Assembly (NCBI GenBank): GCA_903838095.1
Contig: CAILXE010000452.1
Coordinates: 1 to 5,193, forward strand
Length of the DNA: 5,193 nucleotides
Direction of reading: 5' to 3'
DNA from: an uncultured Chlorobiaceae bacterium
Lineage (GTDB): Bacteria > Bacteroidota > Chlorobiia > Chlorobiales > Chlorobiaceae
Below, piece by piece: positions 1 through 5,193 of the stretch (positions within the stretch are counted from its first letter, which is position 1; each line of letters starts with the position of its first letter). The position numbers and the translations under genes were made by a program. Below the pieces are notes generated by a model, which was given only the letters and a program-made list of their open reading frames with translations, made no database searches and was not told the DNA's origin.

Positions 1-2
1 TT

Positions 3-75
3 GGGGCTTTAGCTCAGTTGGTAGAGCGTCTCGTTCGCAATGAGAAGGTCAGGGGTTCGACTCCCCTAAGCTCCA
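3..75 (+). tRNA. tRNA-Ala, anticodon CGC
   Basis: This is a complete cloverleaf. The acceptor stem pairs 3-9 with 68-74, the D stem pairs 12-15 with 24-27, the anticodon stem pairs 29-33 with 41-45, and the T stem pairs 51-55 with 63-67 around TTCGACT. The seven-base anticodon loop places CGC at 36-38, which reads the alanine codon GCG. The third acceptor pair is G5-T72, equivalent to G3:U70, the established alanine identity element, and the discriminator base is A75, so anticodon and identity agree. The 3' CCA is not encoded (CAAGG follows) and must be added after transcription. A run of six T at 82-87 lies just downstream but is not directly preceded by a hairpin. Confidence 0.96.
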
Positions 76-156
76 CAAGGATTTTTTAGTGGCAGCACTT
101 TTCTTTTGCAGTATTGTTGTGCTTGTGCGTTTTCTCTTTTTATTAAAAAGAATAAT

Positions 157-160
157 GGAG
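157..160 (+). promoter_or_regulatory. Shine-Dalgarno site of the BamD-like gene
   Basis: GGAG lies 8 nt upstream of the ATG at 169. It decides the start: the same frame is open back to an ATG at 106, but that start would put a Cys-rich stretch and lysines in front of a well-formed lipoprotein signal peptide, while the 169 start places the signal peptide exactly at the N terminus. Confidence 0.7.
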
Positions 161-168
161 TAATTCCT

Positions 169-1059
169 ATGCCGGGTAGCAGATTTTTTTTACGTGCAGT
201 ACTGATGCTTTTATCGACAGGTTTACTGATAAGCACCGGCTGTTCTTCTTCAAAGCCAGCGACCACGGTGACTTCGATGGTGGATGACGGTTATGCCAGA
301 GCATCCAAACTCTATGAAAAAAGAGATTATCAAAGCGCGATATTCAGACTGGAATCACTTCTGTTTTCTTCTCGGGCAACGGCTCTTGAGGATGATATTA
401 TTTACCTTCTCGGGATGTCATATTACCAGTCAGGCGACTATTTGCTCGCTGCAGATATGTTCGCCCGCCTGCAACAGATGACCCTTTTCTCCTTCGCGAG
501 AACAGCCCAGTTCATGTCTGCCAAGTCTTACGAACATCTCTCCCCTCACTTTGAACTGGATCAGCAGTATACGCGAAAAGCAATTGACGAGTTTGCTCTT
601 TATCTTGAGCTGTATCCTGTTTCTGATGCAGCAAAGAGCACCAGCGATGCTGATACCTGGAAAGAGCTGCTGAAAATAAATCCGGACAATATTTCCTATA
701 AGCAGAATTATGCCAAGGCTATAGCTCAGTTTTCACGAATTGACAGCCTGAAATATTCAGAAAAGGCAATCGGAACATTGAAAGAGAAGCTGGCCAAAAA
801 TACCTACTTTATTGCCAGGCAATATGTGCAGCTTGGGAAATACAAGTCTGCTGGTATTTTCTTTGATGAAGTGATCTCCCGTTATTCAGATACCATTTAT
901 AACAAACCTGCTCTTGAAGGAAAGATCGACATGCAGATAAAGAGAAAAAAATGGTTTGATGCAGGGATAACACTCGACCAGTACTTGCAGCTTTATCCTG
1001 ATAAACAGAAGGAAATGAAGGGTATAAGGGATAAAATCGTCCAGAATACTAAAAGCTGA
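169..1059 (+). CDS. bamD: Outer-membrane assembly lipoprotein, BamD (YfiO) family, with TPR-like repeats
   Basis: This 296-residue protein is probably the BamD component of the BAM complex, which inserts beta-barrel proteins into the outer membrane from the periplasmic face. Residues 1-25 form a lipoprotein signal peptide: Arg5 and Arg9, a hydrophobic stretch, then ISTGC with Cys25 as the likely lipidated residue. The -3 residue is not the usual Leu, so the lipobox is imperfect. TPR-like helical pairs follow at about 40-70, 74-105 and 110-150. The family signature is visible in LSPHFELDQQYTRKAIDEF at 124-142 and in YLELYP at 145-150. Two more helical repeats occupy about 198-240 and 245-277, the second ending in LQLYPD. 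Residues about 156-196 look like extra sequence between repeats 3 and 4. nadD follows after 12 bp and is probably co-transcribed. An alternative is a general TPR lipoprotein, but the LDQ-YT-KAIDEF signature favours BamD. Confidence 0.85.
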   Translation: MPGSRFFLRAVLMLLSTGLLISTGCSSSKPATTVTSMVDDGYARASKLYEKRDYQSAIFRLESLLFSSRATALEDDIIYLLGMSYYQSGDYLLAADMFARLQQMTLFSFARTAQFMSAKSYEHLSPHFELDQQYTRKAIDEFALYLELYPVSDAAKSTSDADTWKELLKINPDNISYKQNYAKAIAQFSRIDSLKYSEKAIGTLKEKLAKNTYFIARQYVQLGKYKSAGIFFDEVISRYSDTIYNKPALEGKIDMQIKRKKWFDAGITLDQYLQLYPDKQKEMKGIRDKIVQNTKS

Positions 1060-1063
1060 AGAG
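1058..1063 (+). promoter_or_regulatory. Probable ribosome binding site of nadD
   Basis: GAAGAG overlaps the TGA stop of the upstream gene and ends 8 nt before the GTG at 1072. Its position supports the GTG start and suggests that ribosomes ending bamD help to start nadD. The match to the consensus is partial. Confidence 0.5.
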
Positions 1064-1071
1064 CCTCTATT

Positions 1072-1671
1072 GTGCATCTGGCAGTTTTTGGCGGTACCTT
1101 CGATCCGCCGCATAATGGCCATCTTGCTCTCTGCCTGTTTGCCAGAGAATTGCTCGGCATCGACCGTATCATTATTTCCGTTTCAAATAATCCCTTTAAT
1201 CAAAAAAGGGATGCTTCTGATGAACATAGAACGCAGATGGCGGAGTTGCTTGCTGCGGAGATTAATCGCAATGGCGCTTGCTGTGAGGTTATCGACTGGG
1301 AGCTTGGAACACATGAGCCCTCTTACACCGTTGATCTTATGCGCTCTGTCAGTGAACGTTATTTACCCGACAAACTGACACTGCTTGTTGGTGAAGACAG
1401 CTTTAAAGAGTTCCCGGCATGGAAGGAGATTACTACGCTTTTTGCCCTCTGTACTATTGTCGTTTTTCGAAGACCGTCAGCGGAGGTCAGCACTCCTGCC
1501 TCCTGGATGCATAGGGAGGTATTGTTCATTGATTTTGCCTGTCAAATAAGTTCCACTCATGTCAGGCGGCTATTGTATGCCTCCGAATCAGTATCCGGCC
1601 TTGTACCTGTACCCATTCTTCAGTACATCAAACAACGCTCTCTTTACCTCCGGCAGCCTCATCTACATTGA
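1072..1671 (+). CDS. nadD: Nicotinate-nucleotide adenylyltransferase (NadD)
   Basis: NadD joins nicotinate mononucleotide and ATP to give nicotinate adenine dinucleotide and pyrophosphate, the penultimate step of NAD synthesis in the cytoplasm. The 199-residue length is typical. The nucleotidyltransferase signature [11 protein letters not shown] spans residues 7-17, with the HxGH ATP-binding motif at 14-17. SYTVDLM at 84-90 and [11 protein letters not shown] at 107-117 match the nicotinate-nucleotide binding region. VFRRP at 131-135 follows, and the second ATP-contact motif ISSTHVRRL is at 159-167. All key family residues that I can recognise are present. The start is GTG: the N-terminal strand HLAVFGG must begin almost at the first residue, and no ATG fits. 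The gene lies 12 bp after the BamD-like gene. Its last two codons and stop overlap the end of argS on the other strand. Confidence 0.95.
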   Translation: MHLAVFGGTFDPPHNGHLALCLFARELLGIDRIIISVSNNPFNQKRDASDEHRTQMAELLAAEINRNGACCEVIDWELGTHEPSYTVDLMRSVSERYLPDKLTLLVGEDSFKEFPAWKEITTLFALCTIVVFRRPSAEVSTPASWMHREVLFIDFACQISSTHVRRLLYASESVSGLVPVPILQYIKQRSLYLRQPHLH

Positions 1672-3321
1672 TTCAGGAGCAGAAACACCAAGAATCCTGA
1701 AGCCATTGCGCAGCACCTGACGTGTTGCGACTGAAAGAAAAAGTCTCGCTTTGCAGATATCCGGTTCAGCCTTCAGGATGGGGCATTCCTGGTAGAAACG
1801 GTGGAACAGCTCAGCAAGGGAGTGCAGATATTCAACCATTTTTTGTGGTTCGAGCAGCCGCAGACTTGTTTTAATCATGTCGGGATAATCAAGAAGAGCA
1901 AAGCCGAGCTGTACCTCAGCAGGGGAGTTGAGCAGACTTAACAGACGAGTTTCAGTGCAGGAAGAAGGATCAAATCCGGTTTCCTCCAGCGCTATGCGCA
2001 ACAGGCTGCATATTCTGGCATGAGCATATTGCAAATAAAAGACAGGATTCTCTTTTGATTGTTTTTTTGCCAGTTCAACATCGAAGTTTAAATGCGAATC
2101 CTTGCCGCGCATGATGAAAAACAGGCGAGTGGCATCTGGGCCAACATCATCGATCAGGTCGTCAAGCAGGTCGGCATTCCCTTTTCTTGTCGACATCTTC
2201 AGGGTTTGGCCATCAACAGTCGTGGTAACAAACTGGTTGATGGCAATTTTGATACGCTCAGTATCGTAGCCGAGGATTTTGAGCGCCTCAATAACATCAG
2301 GGTATTCATCGATATGATCAGCTCCGAAGACATTGATCATCAAGTCAAAGCCACGCTCAAACTTGGTGATATGGTACGCGATATCGGGAAGCCTGTAACT
2401 TGGTTCACCTGAGGATTTGATGAGTACCTTGTCTTTTTCCTGTCCGAGCTTTGTGGTCAAAAACCAGACGGCACCATCGTATGCCGCAATAAACTCTTTG
2501 TTGCTGAGCGCGTCTATGACTCTCTGATTGGCGGATATGCCCTTGTCATCAGGAGTATACAGCGTATGCTCATTGAAAAACGAGTCATGACGAATGTCGA
2601 GGCGCTCAAGAGTCTGGCGTATTGAGCTGAAGATGATATTTTCGGCACTCTTTTTAAAGCTATCAAGCTCAGAGCCCTCTTCAAGAGATGCGAGATGCAC
2701 GGCATAGATTTTTTCCGCGATCTCTCTGATATACTCGCCCTGGTAATGCGTTGCCGGAAACTCAATATCCTGTCCACAGCGCTCCAGATAACGCAGTCTC
2801 ACTGATTCGCCGAGAATCTGCATCTGGCGGCCGGCATCGTTAAAATAGTACTCACGGGTGACATCGTATCCTTGAGCTTCGAGCAGATTCGCAATGCAGT
2901 CGCCAAGAACTCCTCCACGTCCCCGTCCTATGGTCAGCGGGCCAGTCGGGTTTGCGCTGACATATTCCACGATAGCTGTTTTTCCTTTGCCAGTGCCTCC
3001 CTTGCCGTATTGGTCGCCATCATGAAGCACCTGTTCGACAGAGTGCATGATAAAGAGGGGGCTAAGATAAAAGTTGATAAACCCGGCTCCTGCAACCTCA
3101 ATTTTTGCAACCGTATCAGGAGGAAATACAAGATGAGGAATAATCTCCTGAGCCAGCTCGCGAGGGTTTCTCCGGCACTCTTTAGCCACAAGCATGGCGA
3201 TATTGGTTGAAAAGTCGCCAAATTTTTTGTCTGACGGCTGTTCAATGCGAATCGGTTTTTCTGTGATCACTCTGGCAGAGTGCAACGCACTCTGGATAAC
3301 AGGAAGAAAAAAGTCGAGCAT
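1663..3321 (-). CDS. argS: Arginyl-tRNA synthetase (class I)
   Basis: This 552-residue cytoplasmic enzyme charges tRNA-Arg with arginine; the length is normal for the family. The N-terminal Add1-type tRNA-binding domain covers about 1-90, with [11 protein letters not shown] at 32-42 and GAGFINFYL at 78-86. The catalytic Rossmann core starts at [11 protein letters not shown] (118-128) and includes [13 protein letters not shown] at 156-168 and PDIAYH at 312-317. The KMSK-type loop is KMSTRKGN at 375-382. The DALR anticodon-binding domain begins near [12 protein letters not shown] at 425-436. The HIGH motif is altered to Thr-Ile-Gly-Arg at 130-133. The start ATG is 8 bp after the stop of the HAD gene and has no clear Shine-Dalgarno sequence, which fits translational coupling. 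The protein closely resembles the Chlorobi ArgRS as I remember it. Confidence 0.96.
   Translation of the reverse strand: MLDFFLPVIQSALHSARVITEKPIRIEQPSDKKFGDFSTNIAMLVAKECRRNPRELAQEIIPHLVFPPDTVAKIEVAGAGFINFYLSPLFIMHSVEQVLHDGDQYGKGGTGKGKTAIVEYVSANPTGPLTIGRGRGGVLGDCIANLLEAQGYDVTREYYFNDAGRQMQILGESVRLRYLERCGQDIEFPATHYQGEYIREIAEKIYAVHLASLEEGSELDSFKKSAENIIFSSIRQTLERLDIRHDSFFNEHTLYTPDDKGISANQRVIDALSNKEFIAAYDGAVWFLTTKLGQEKDKVLIKSSGEPSYRLPDIAYHITKFERGFDLMINVFGADHIDEYPDVIEALKILGYDTERIKIAINQFVTTTVDGQTLKMSTRKGNADLLDDLIDDVGPDATRLFFIMRGKDSHLNFDVELAKKQSKENPVFYLQYAHARICSLLRIALEETGFDPSSCTETRLLSLLNSPAEVQLGFALLDYPDMIKTSLRLLEPQKMVEYLHSLAELFHRFYQECPILKAEPDICKARLFLSVATRQVLRNGFRILGVSAPESM
1672..1701. repeat. Imperfectly explained inverted repeat at the convergent gene ends
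   Basis: TTCAGGA at 1672-1678 and TCCTGAA at 1695-1701 form a perfect 7-bp inverted repeat around a 16-nt loop. It begins one base after the nadD stop codon and lies within the last codons of argS. No T tract follows on either strand, so it is not a standard intrinsic terminator. It could be an RNA hairpin that protects the 3' ends of both transcripts, or it could be chance within coding sequence. Confidence 0.35.
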
Positions 3322-3329
3322 AGGATTTG

Positions 3330-4031
3330 TTATATAAGTGTCGTTGAAACTCGCCCTGAAAGCATTTGAAGAAGGCCGGCAGGGGAAAGTCCAATAAAAT
3401 CGTCAATTACCGCGATGATATTATCAAAACTGCGGAAGTCAGAAGAGCTGTTCGTGGTTGTTACAGCAACACATTGCATTCCTGCCCTTTGTGCGGCTTC
3501 GACTCCTGGCAGGGCATCTTCAAACACAATACAGGCCGAAGGCGGCACCTCAAGAAGTTCCGCGACGCGTAAAAAGATATCGGGATGAGGTTTGCCTGAG
3601 CGGACCTGTGATGGATCAACAACAGCCTGGAATTTTTGAGCCAAGTCCAGCATTCCAAGAGTATAGTTGATATTTTTCGATCCTGATCCAGTGCCGACCC
3701 CAAGCCGGATACACTGCGATTCAGCCTGATCAAGAAATTTTGCGAGACCAGGCAATGGCTTCATAAGGTCGCGCGACCTGACCCGGTAAAGAAAGTCCTT
3801 GAGTTCCGTGAGACGCCCGGCTTCAGCCTCACTGATATTCGGATCAAGAAAGTATCGAAGCACGTCAAGCCCTTTCATGCCGGCAGTTTCGACCAGATAC
3901 CGTTCAGCGTCAAGCCCCTGAAGTCCGAAATCCCTGAATAAATCAACCCAGGCGTCAGCATGAAAGCGCATATTATCAGTCAGCACGCCATCCATATCGA
4001 AGATAAACGCATGTCGTTCAATATTCAGCAT
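3330..4031 (-). CDS. HAD-superfamily hydrolase, beta-phosphoglucomutase-like (subfamily IA)
   Basis: This 233-residue protein is a haloacid-dehalogenase-fold phosphatase or phosphomutase with an alpha-helical C1 cap. Motif I is DMDGV at 12-16, with Asp12 the predicted nucleophile and Asp14 the acid/base. The cap covers about 20-90 (HADAW at 24-28). [10 protein letters not shown] at 91-100 leads back into the core. Motif II is probably Thr114 or Ser116 in GTGSGS, the motif III lysine is Lys147 in GKPHPDIF, and motif IV is [15 protein letters not shown] at 170-184 with Glu171 and Asp172 for magnesium. These match the beta-phosphoglucomutase/sugar-phosphatase group, but motifs alone do not identify the substrate. 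Its ATG shares one base with the TAA of trpS (TAATG) and argS follows after 8 bp, so it is the middle gene of the operon. No Shine-Dalgarno sequence is visible; reinitiation after trpS is likely. Confidence 0.88.
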   Translation of the reverse strand: MLNIERHAFIFDMDGVLTDNMRFHADAWVDLFRDFGLQGLDAERYLVETAGMKGLDVLRYFLDPNISEAEAGRLTELKDFLYRVRSRDLMKPLPGLAKFLDQAESQCIRLGVGTGSGSKNINYTLGMLDLAQKFQAVVDPSQVRSGKPHPDIFLRVAELLEVPPSACIVFEDALPGVEAAQRAGMQCVAVTTTNSSSDFRSFDNIIAVIDDFIGLSPAGLLQMLSGRVSTTLI

Positions 4032-5086
4032 TAGACTGGTTCATGCAGGTTATCGCCGGAAATTTCACCAAGCTTCATGGCGGCCCGGACCTCTTCCATC
4101 GTTTTACCGGCAATGATCCTTGCCTTTTTCTCGCCTTCAAAAAGAATATTTTTCACAAGGTCAATATGGGCTTCATAATACCGGCGCCTCTCAAGCAGCG
4201 GAGCAAGTTCCATTGCAATATTTGCGGCACAGGCTTTTTTACAGTCAACACAGCCCAGAATCCCGGCTCGACAATCAGCTTCAATACTGCAAATCTGTTC
4301 TGGTGAAGAAAATTTTGAATGATAACTGAAGACCGTACAGACCTCAGGGTGACCGGGATCGTTTTTTCTGATTTTCAGGGTATCTGTTACCGCTGTACGC
4401 ATTTTTTTCAGTACCTCATCAGGCTCGTCAGAAAGCAAAATGGTATTTCCGAGAGACTTTGACATTTTTGCTTTTCCGTCAAGTCCAACAAGGCGCGAGA
4501 ATTTGGTGATTTTCGGGGCAGGCTCAGCAAAGACATCACCGTGTGACGGGTGAGGATACTGATTGTTGAATTTGCGCGCAATTTCCCTGGTAATTTCTAC
4601 ATGAGGAATTTGATCCTCCCCAACCGGAACGACATTGGCTTTATAGAGCAGAATGTCGGCAGACTGCAAGACAGGGTAACCAAGATGGCCGTATGTCAGC
4701 GATTCCATGTTCAGATCCCGCACCTGCTCCTTCAGCGTCGGGTTTCTTTCAAGACGCGCCGAAGTGATCAGCATTGAAAAAATAAGGAAAAGCTCCGCAT
4801 GTTCTTTCACTTGCGACTGTCGGAAAACTGGACTTTTTTCAGGATCAACACCTGCGGCAAGCCAGTCAACCAGCATATCGAGAGTATGATTGTAAATTTC
4901 TTCCGTTTGGAGCGAGGTTGTCAGGTTGTGATAGTCGGCAATGAGAAAACATGTCTCATAAGCACTTGAACCTGTGGGGCCAAGCAGATTCTGCTGTTCA
5001 ACCCAGCTTTCAAGCGCGCCGGAATAGTGCCCGAGATGAAGTTTGCCCGTAGGGCGCATCCCGCTTAAAATTCGTTGAGTTCCCAT
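4031..5086 (-). CDS. trpS: Tryptophanyl-tRNA synthetase with a probable [4Fe-4S] cysteine set
   Basis: This 351-residue class I synthetase charges tRNA-Trp with tryptophan. RILSGMRPTGKLHLGHY at 5-21 holds the HIGH motif (HLGH, 17-20). YPVLQSADILLYKANVVPVG at 137-156, followed by DQIPHVE at 158-164, is the tryptophan/ATP pocket signature. The KMSKS loop is at 207-211. The C-terminal helical anticodon-binding region contains Cys250, Cys272, Cys279 and Cys282 spaced x21, x6, x2, close to the C-x22-C-x6-C-x2-C pattern reported for the [4Fe-4S] TrpRS of Thermotoga maritima. A short insert at about 34-43 precedes the strand CFLIADYHNLTT. The ATG at 5086 is the natural start because the family begins a few residues before the RILSG strand, although the frame is open to the window edge. 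It is first in a tight operon with the HAD gene and argS. Confidence 0.96.
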   Translation of the reverse strand: MGTQRILSGMRPTGKLHLGHYSGALESWVEQQNLLGPTGSSAYETCFLIADYHNLTTSLQTEEIYNHTLDMLVDWLAAGVDPEKSPVFRQSQVKEHAELFLIFSMLITSARLERNPTLKEQVRDLNMESLTYGHLGYPVLQSADILLYKANVVPVGEDQIPHVEITREIARKFNNQYPHPSHGDVFAEPAPKITKFSRLVGLDGKAKMSKSLGNTILLSDEPDEVLKKMRTAVTDTLKIRKNDPGHPEVCTVFSYHSKFSSPEQICSIEADCRAGILGCVDCKKACAANIAMELAPLLERRRYYEAHIDLVKNILFEGEKKARIIAGKTMEEVRAAMKLGEISGDNLHEPV

Positions 5087-5098
5087 AAAAATAATTGT

Positions 5099-5115
5099 TG
5101 CCGCCTCAACCGGCA
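5099..5115 (-). promoter_or_regulatory. Small hairpin in the trpS leader
   Basis: Read on the minus strand, TGCCG and CGGCA form a perfect 5-bp stem with a 7-nt loop (GTTGAGG), followed by ACAATTATTTTT and then the trpS ATG. The loop and stem contain the only GAGG in the leader, 17 nt before the ATG, which is far for a Shine-Dalgarno site. It may be a weak terminator of an upstream gene, an attenuator-like element, or chance. The stem is short and the T tract is not immediately adjacent. Confidence 0.3.
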
Positions 5116-5130
5116 GGAAGTGCGACTGTT

Positions 5131-5193
5131 TCAGGCTGGGTCGTGGTTCATGAAAGCTTTTAATGCCTGTGAAGTTATAACAGTTGACAGAAA
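5131..5193 (-). CDS. Possible 3' end of an upstream minus-strand gene (partial)
   Basis: On the minus strand a reading frame is open from the window edge for 20 codons and ends in TGA at 5133-5131, with the last residues KAFMNHDPA. It would end 44 bp before trpS, a plausible operon spacing, and its third codon positions are less AT-rich than those of the competing plus-strand frame. Twenty codons are too few to recognise a family, and a frame this short can be open by chance. It competes with the plus-strand start at 5150. Confidence 0.28.
   Translation of the reverse strand, partial: FLSTVITSQALKAFMNHDPA
5150..5193 (+). CDS. Possible 5' start of a divergent plus-strand gene (partial)
   Basis: An ATG at 5150 opens a frame that runs to the window edge, beginning MKAFNACEVITVDR. 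The composition looks like a natural N terminus, and a divergent gene would leave 63 bp between it and trpS for two promoters. No Shine-Dalgarno sequence is visible upstream, and the same bases carry the opposing minus-strand frame. The family is not recognisable from 14 residues. Confidence 0.22.
   Translation, partial: MKAFNACEVITVDR

Noticed and set aside
82..87. Six-T run after the tRNA as an intrinsic terminator
   Set aside because: No separate hairpin precedes it; only the T arm and acceptor strand of the mature tRNA lie upstream, and the distance is too large for a standard terminator.
117..146. Promoter-like TTGTGC and TATTAA with an 18-bp spacer before the BamD-like gene
   Set aside because: Both boxes match the sigma-70 consensus only partly, and the region is AT-rich enough to give such matches by chance.
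136..150. CTTTTT-ATT-AAAAAG inverted repeat in the spacer before the BamD-like gene
   Set aside because: The stem is 6 bp, nearly all A-T, with a 3-nt loop and no following T tract, so it is not a credible terminator. It is probably the AT-rich base composition of a leader.
106..168. Upstream ATG at 106 as the start of the BamD-like protein
   Set aside because: It would place 21 residues, including several Cys and two Lys, before a clear lipoprotein signal peptide. The ATG at 169 has GGAG 8 nt upstream and fits the lipoprotein architecture.
184..191. Run of eight T near the start of the BamD-like gene as a phase-variable tract
   Set aside because: Eight is short for slippage-driven switching. 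The tract encodes Phe-Phe-Leu in a hydrophobic signal peptide, and the frame is intact.
2092..2412. Plus-strand open frame of 106 codons inside argS
   Set aside because: It lies fully antisense to well-conserved ArgRS coding sequence, shows no recognisable motif or ribosome site, and is a shadow of the real gene. The same holds for the other opposing frames in argS, the HAD gene and trpS.
5184..5189. TTGACA at the right edge as a -35 promoter box on the plus strand
   Set aside because: A perfect hexamer alone is weak evidence; the matching -10 position would lie outside the window, and the bases are within one or both candidate coding frames.

Overview
The window is compact, housekeeping-type bacterial DNA. 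It holds one tRNA gene and five complete protein genes: a BamD-like outer-membrane lipoprotein, NadD, ArgRS, a HAD-family phosphatase/mutase and TrpRS. An outer-membrane assembly lipoprotein points to a Gram-negative (diderm) host. The arginyl-tRNA synthetase, with [14 protein letters not shown] in place of the usual HIGH-type motif and the C-terminal ending ISAPESM-like (here VSAPESM), strongly resembles the green sulfur bacterium (Chlorobi) version as I remember it. That assignment is from memory, not from a search. I see no transposase, phage gene, integrase, CRISPR array, toxin or obvious foreign DNA.

Layout, left to right. A tRNA-Ala(CGC) fills positions 3-75. After a 93-bp spacer, the plus strand carries a BamD-like lipoprotein (169-1059) and, 12 bp later, nadD with a GTG start (1072-1671). 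The minus strand then carries an apparent three-gene operon that reads leftwards from trpS (5086-4031) through a HAD hydrolase (4031-3330) to argS (3321-1663). The two groups converge, and the last codons of nadD and argS overlap by 9 bp, so neither unit has its own intergenic terminator there. The final 107 bp at the right edge are unresolved: either the tail of a further minus-strand gene or the start of a divergent plus-strand gene.

How the genes fit together. Two aminoacyl-tRNA synthetases and a tRNA give the window a translation flavour, NadD supplies NAD precursor synthesis, and the BamD-like protein serves envelope biogenesis. The HAD enzyme sits between the two synthetases with a TAATG overlap on one side and an 8-bp gap on the other, so it is almost certainly co-expressed with them. 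Its substrate cannot be read from the sequence.

The most interesting signals are inside known proteins. TrpRS carries a Cys-x21-Cys-x6-Cys-x2-Cys set that resembles the [4Fe-4S] site described for the Thermotoga maritima enzyme, and ArgRS lacks both histidines of its HIGH motif. I did not find a new multi-gene system.
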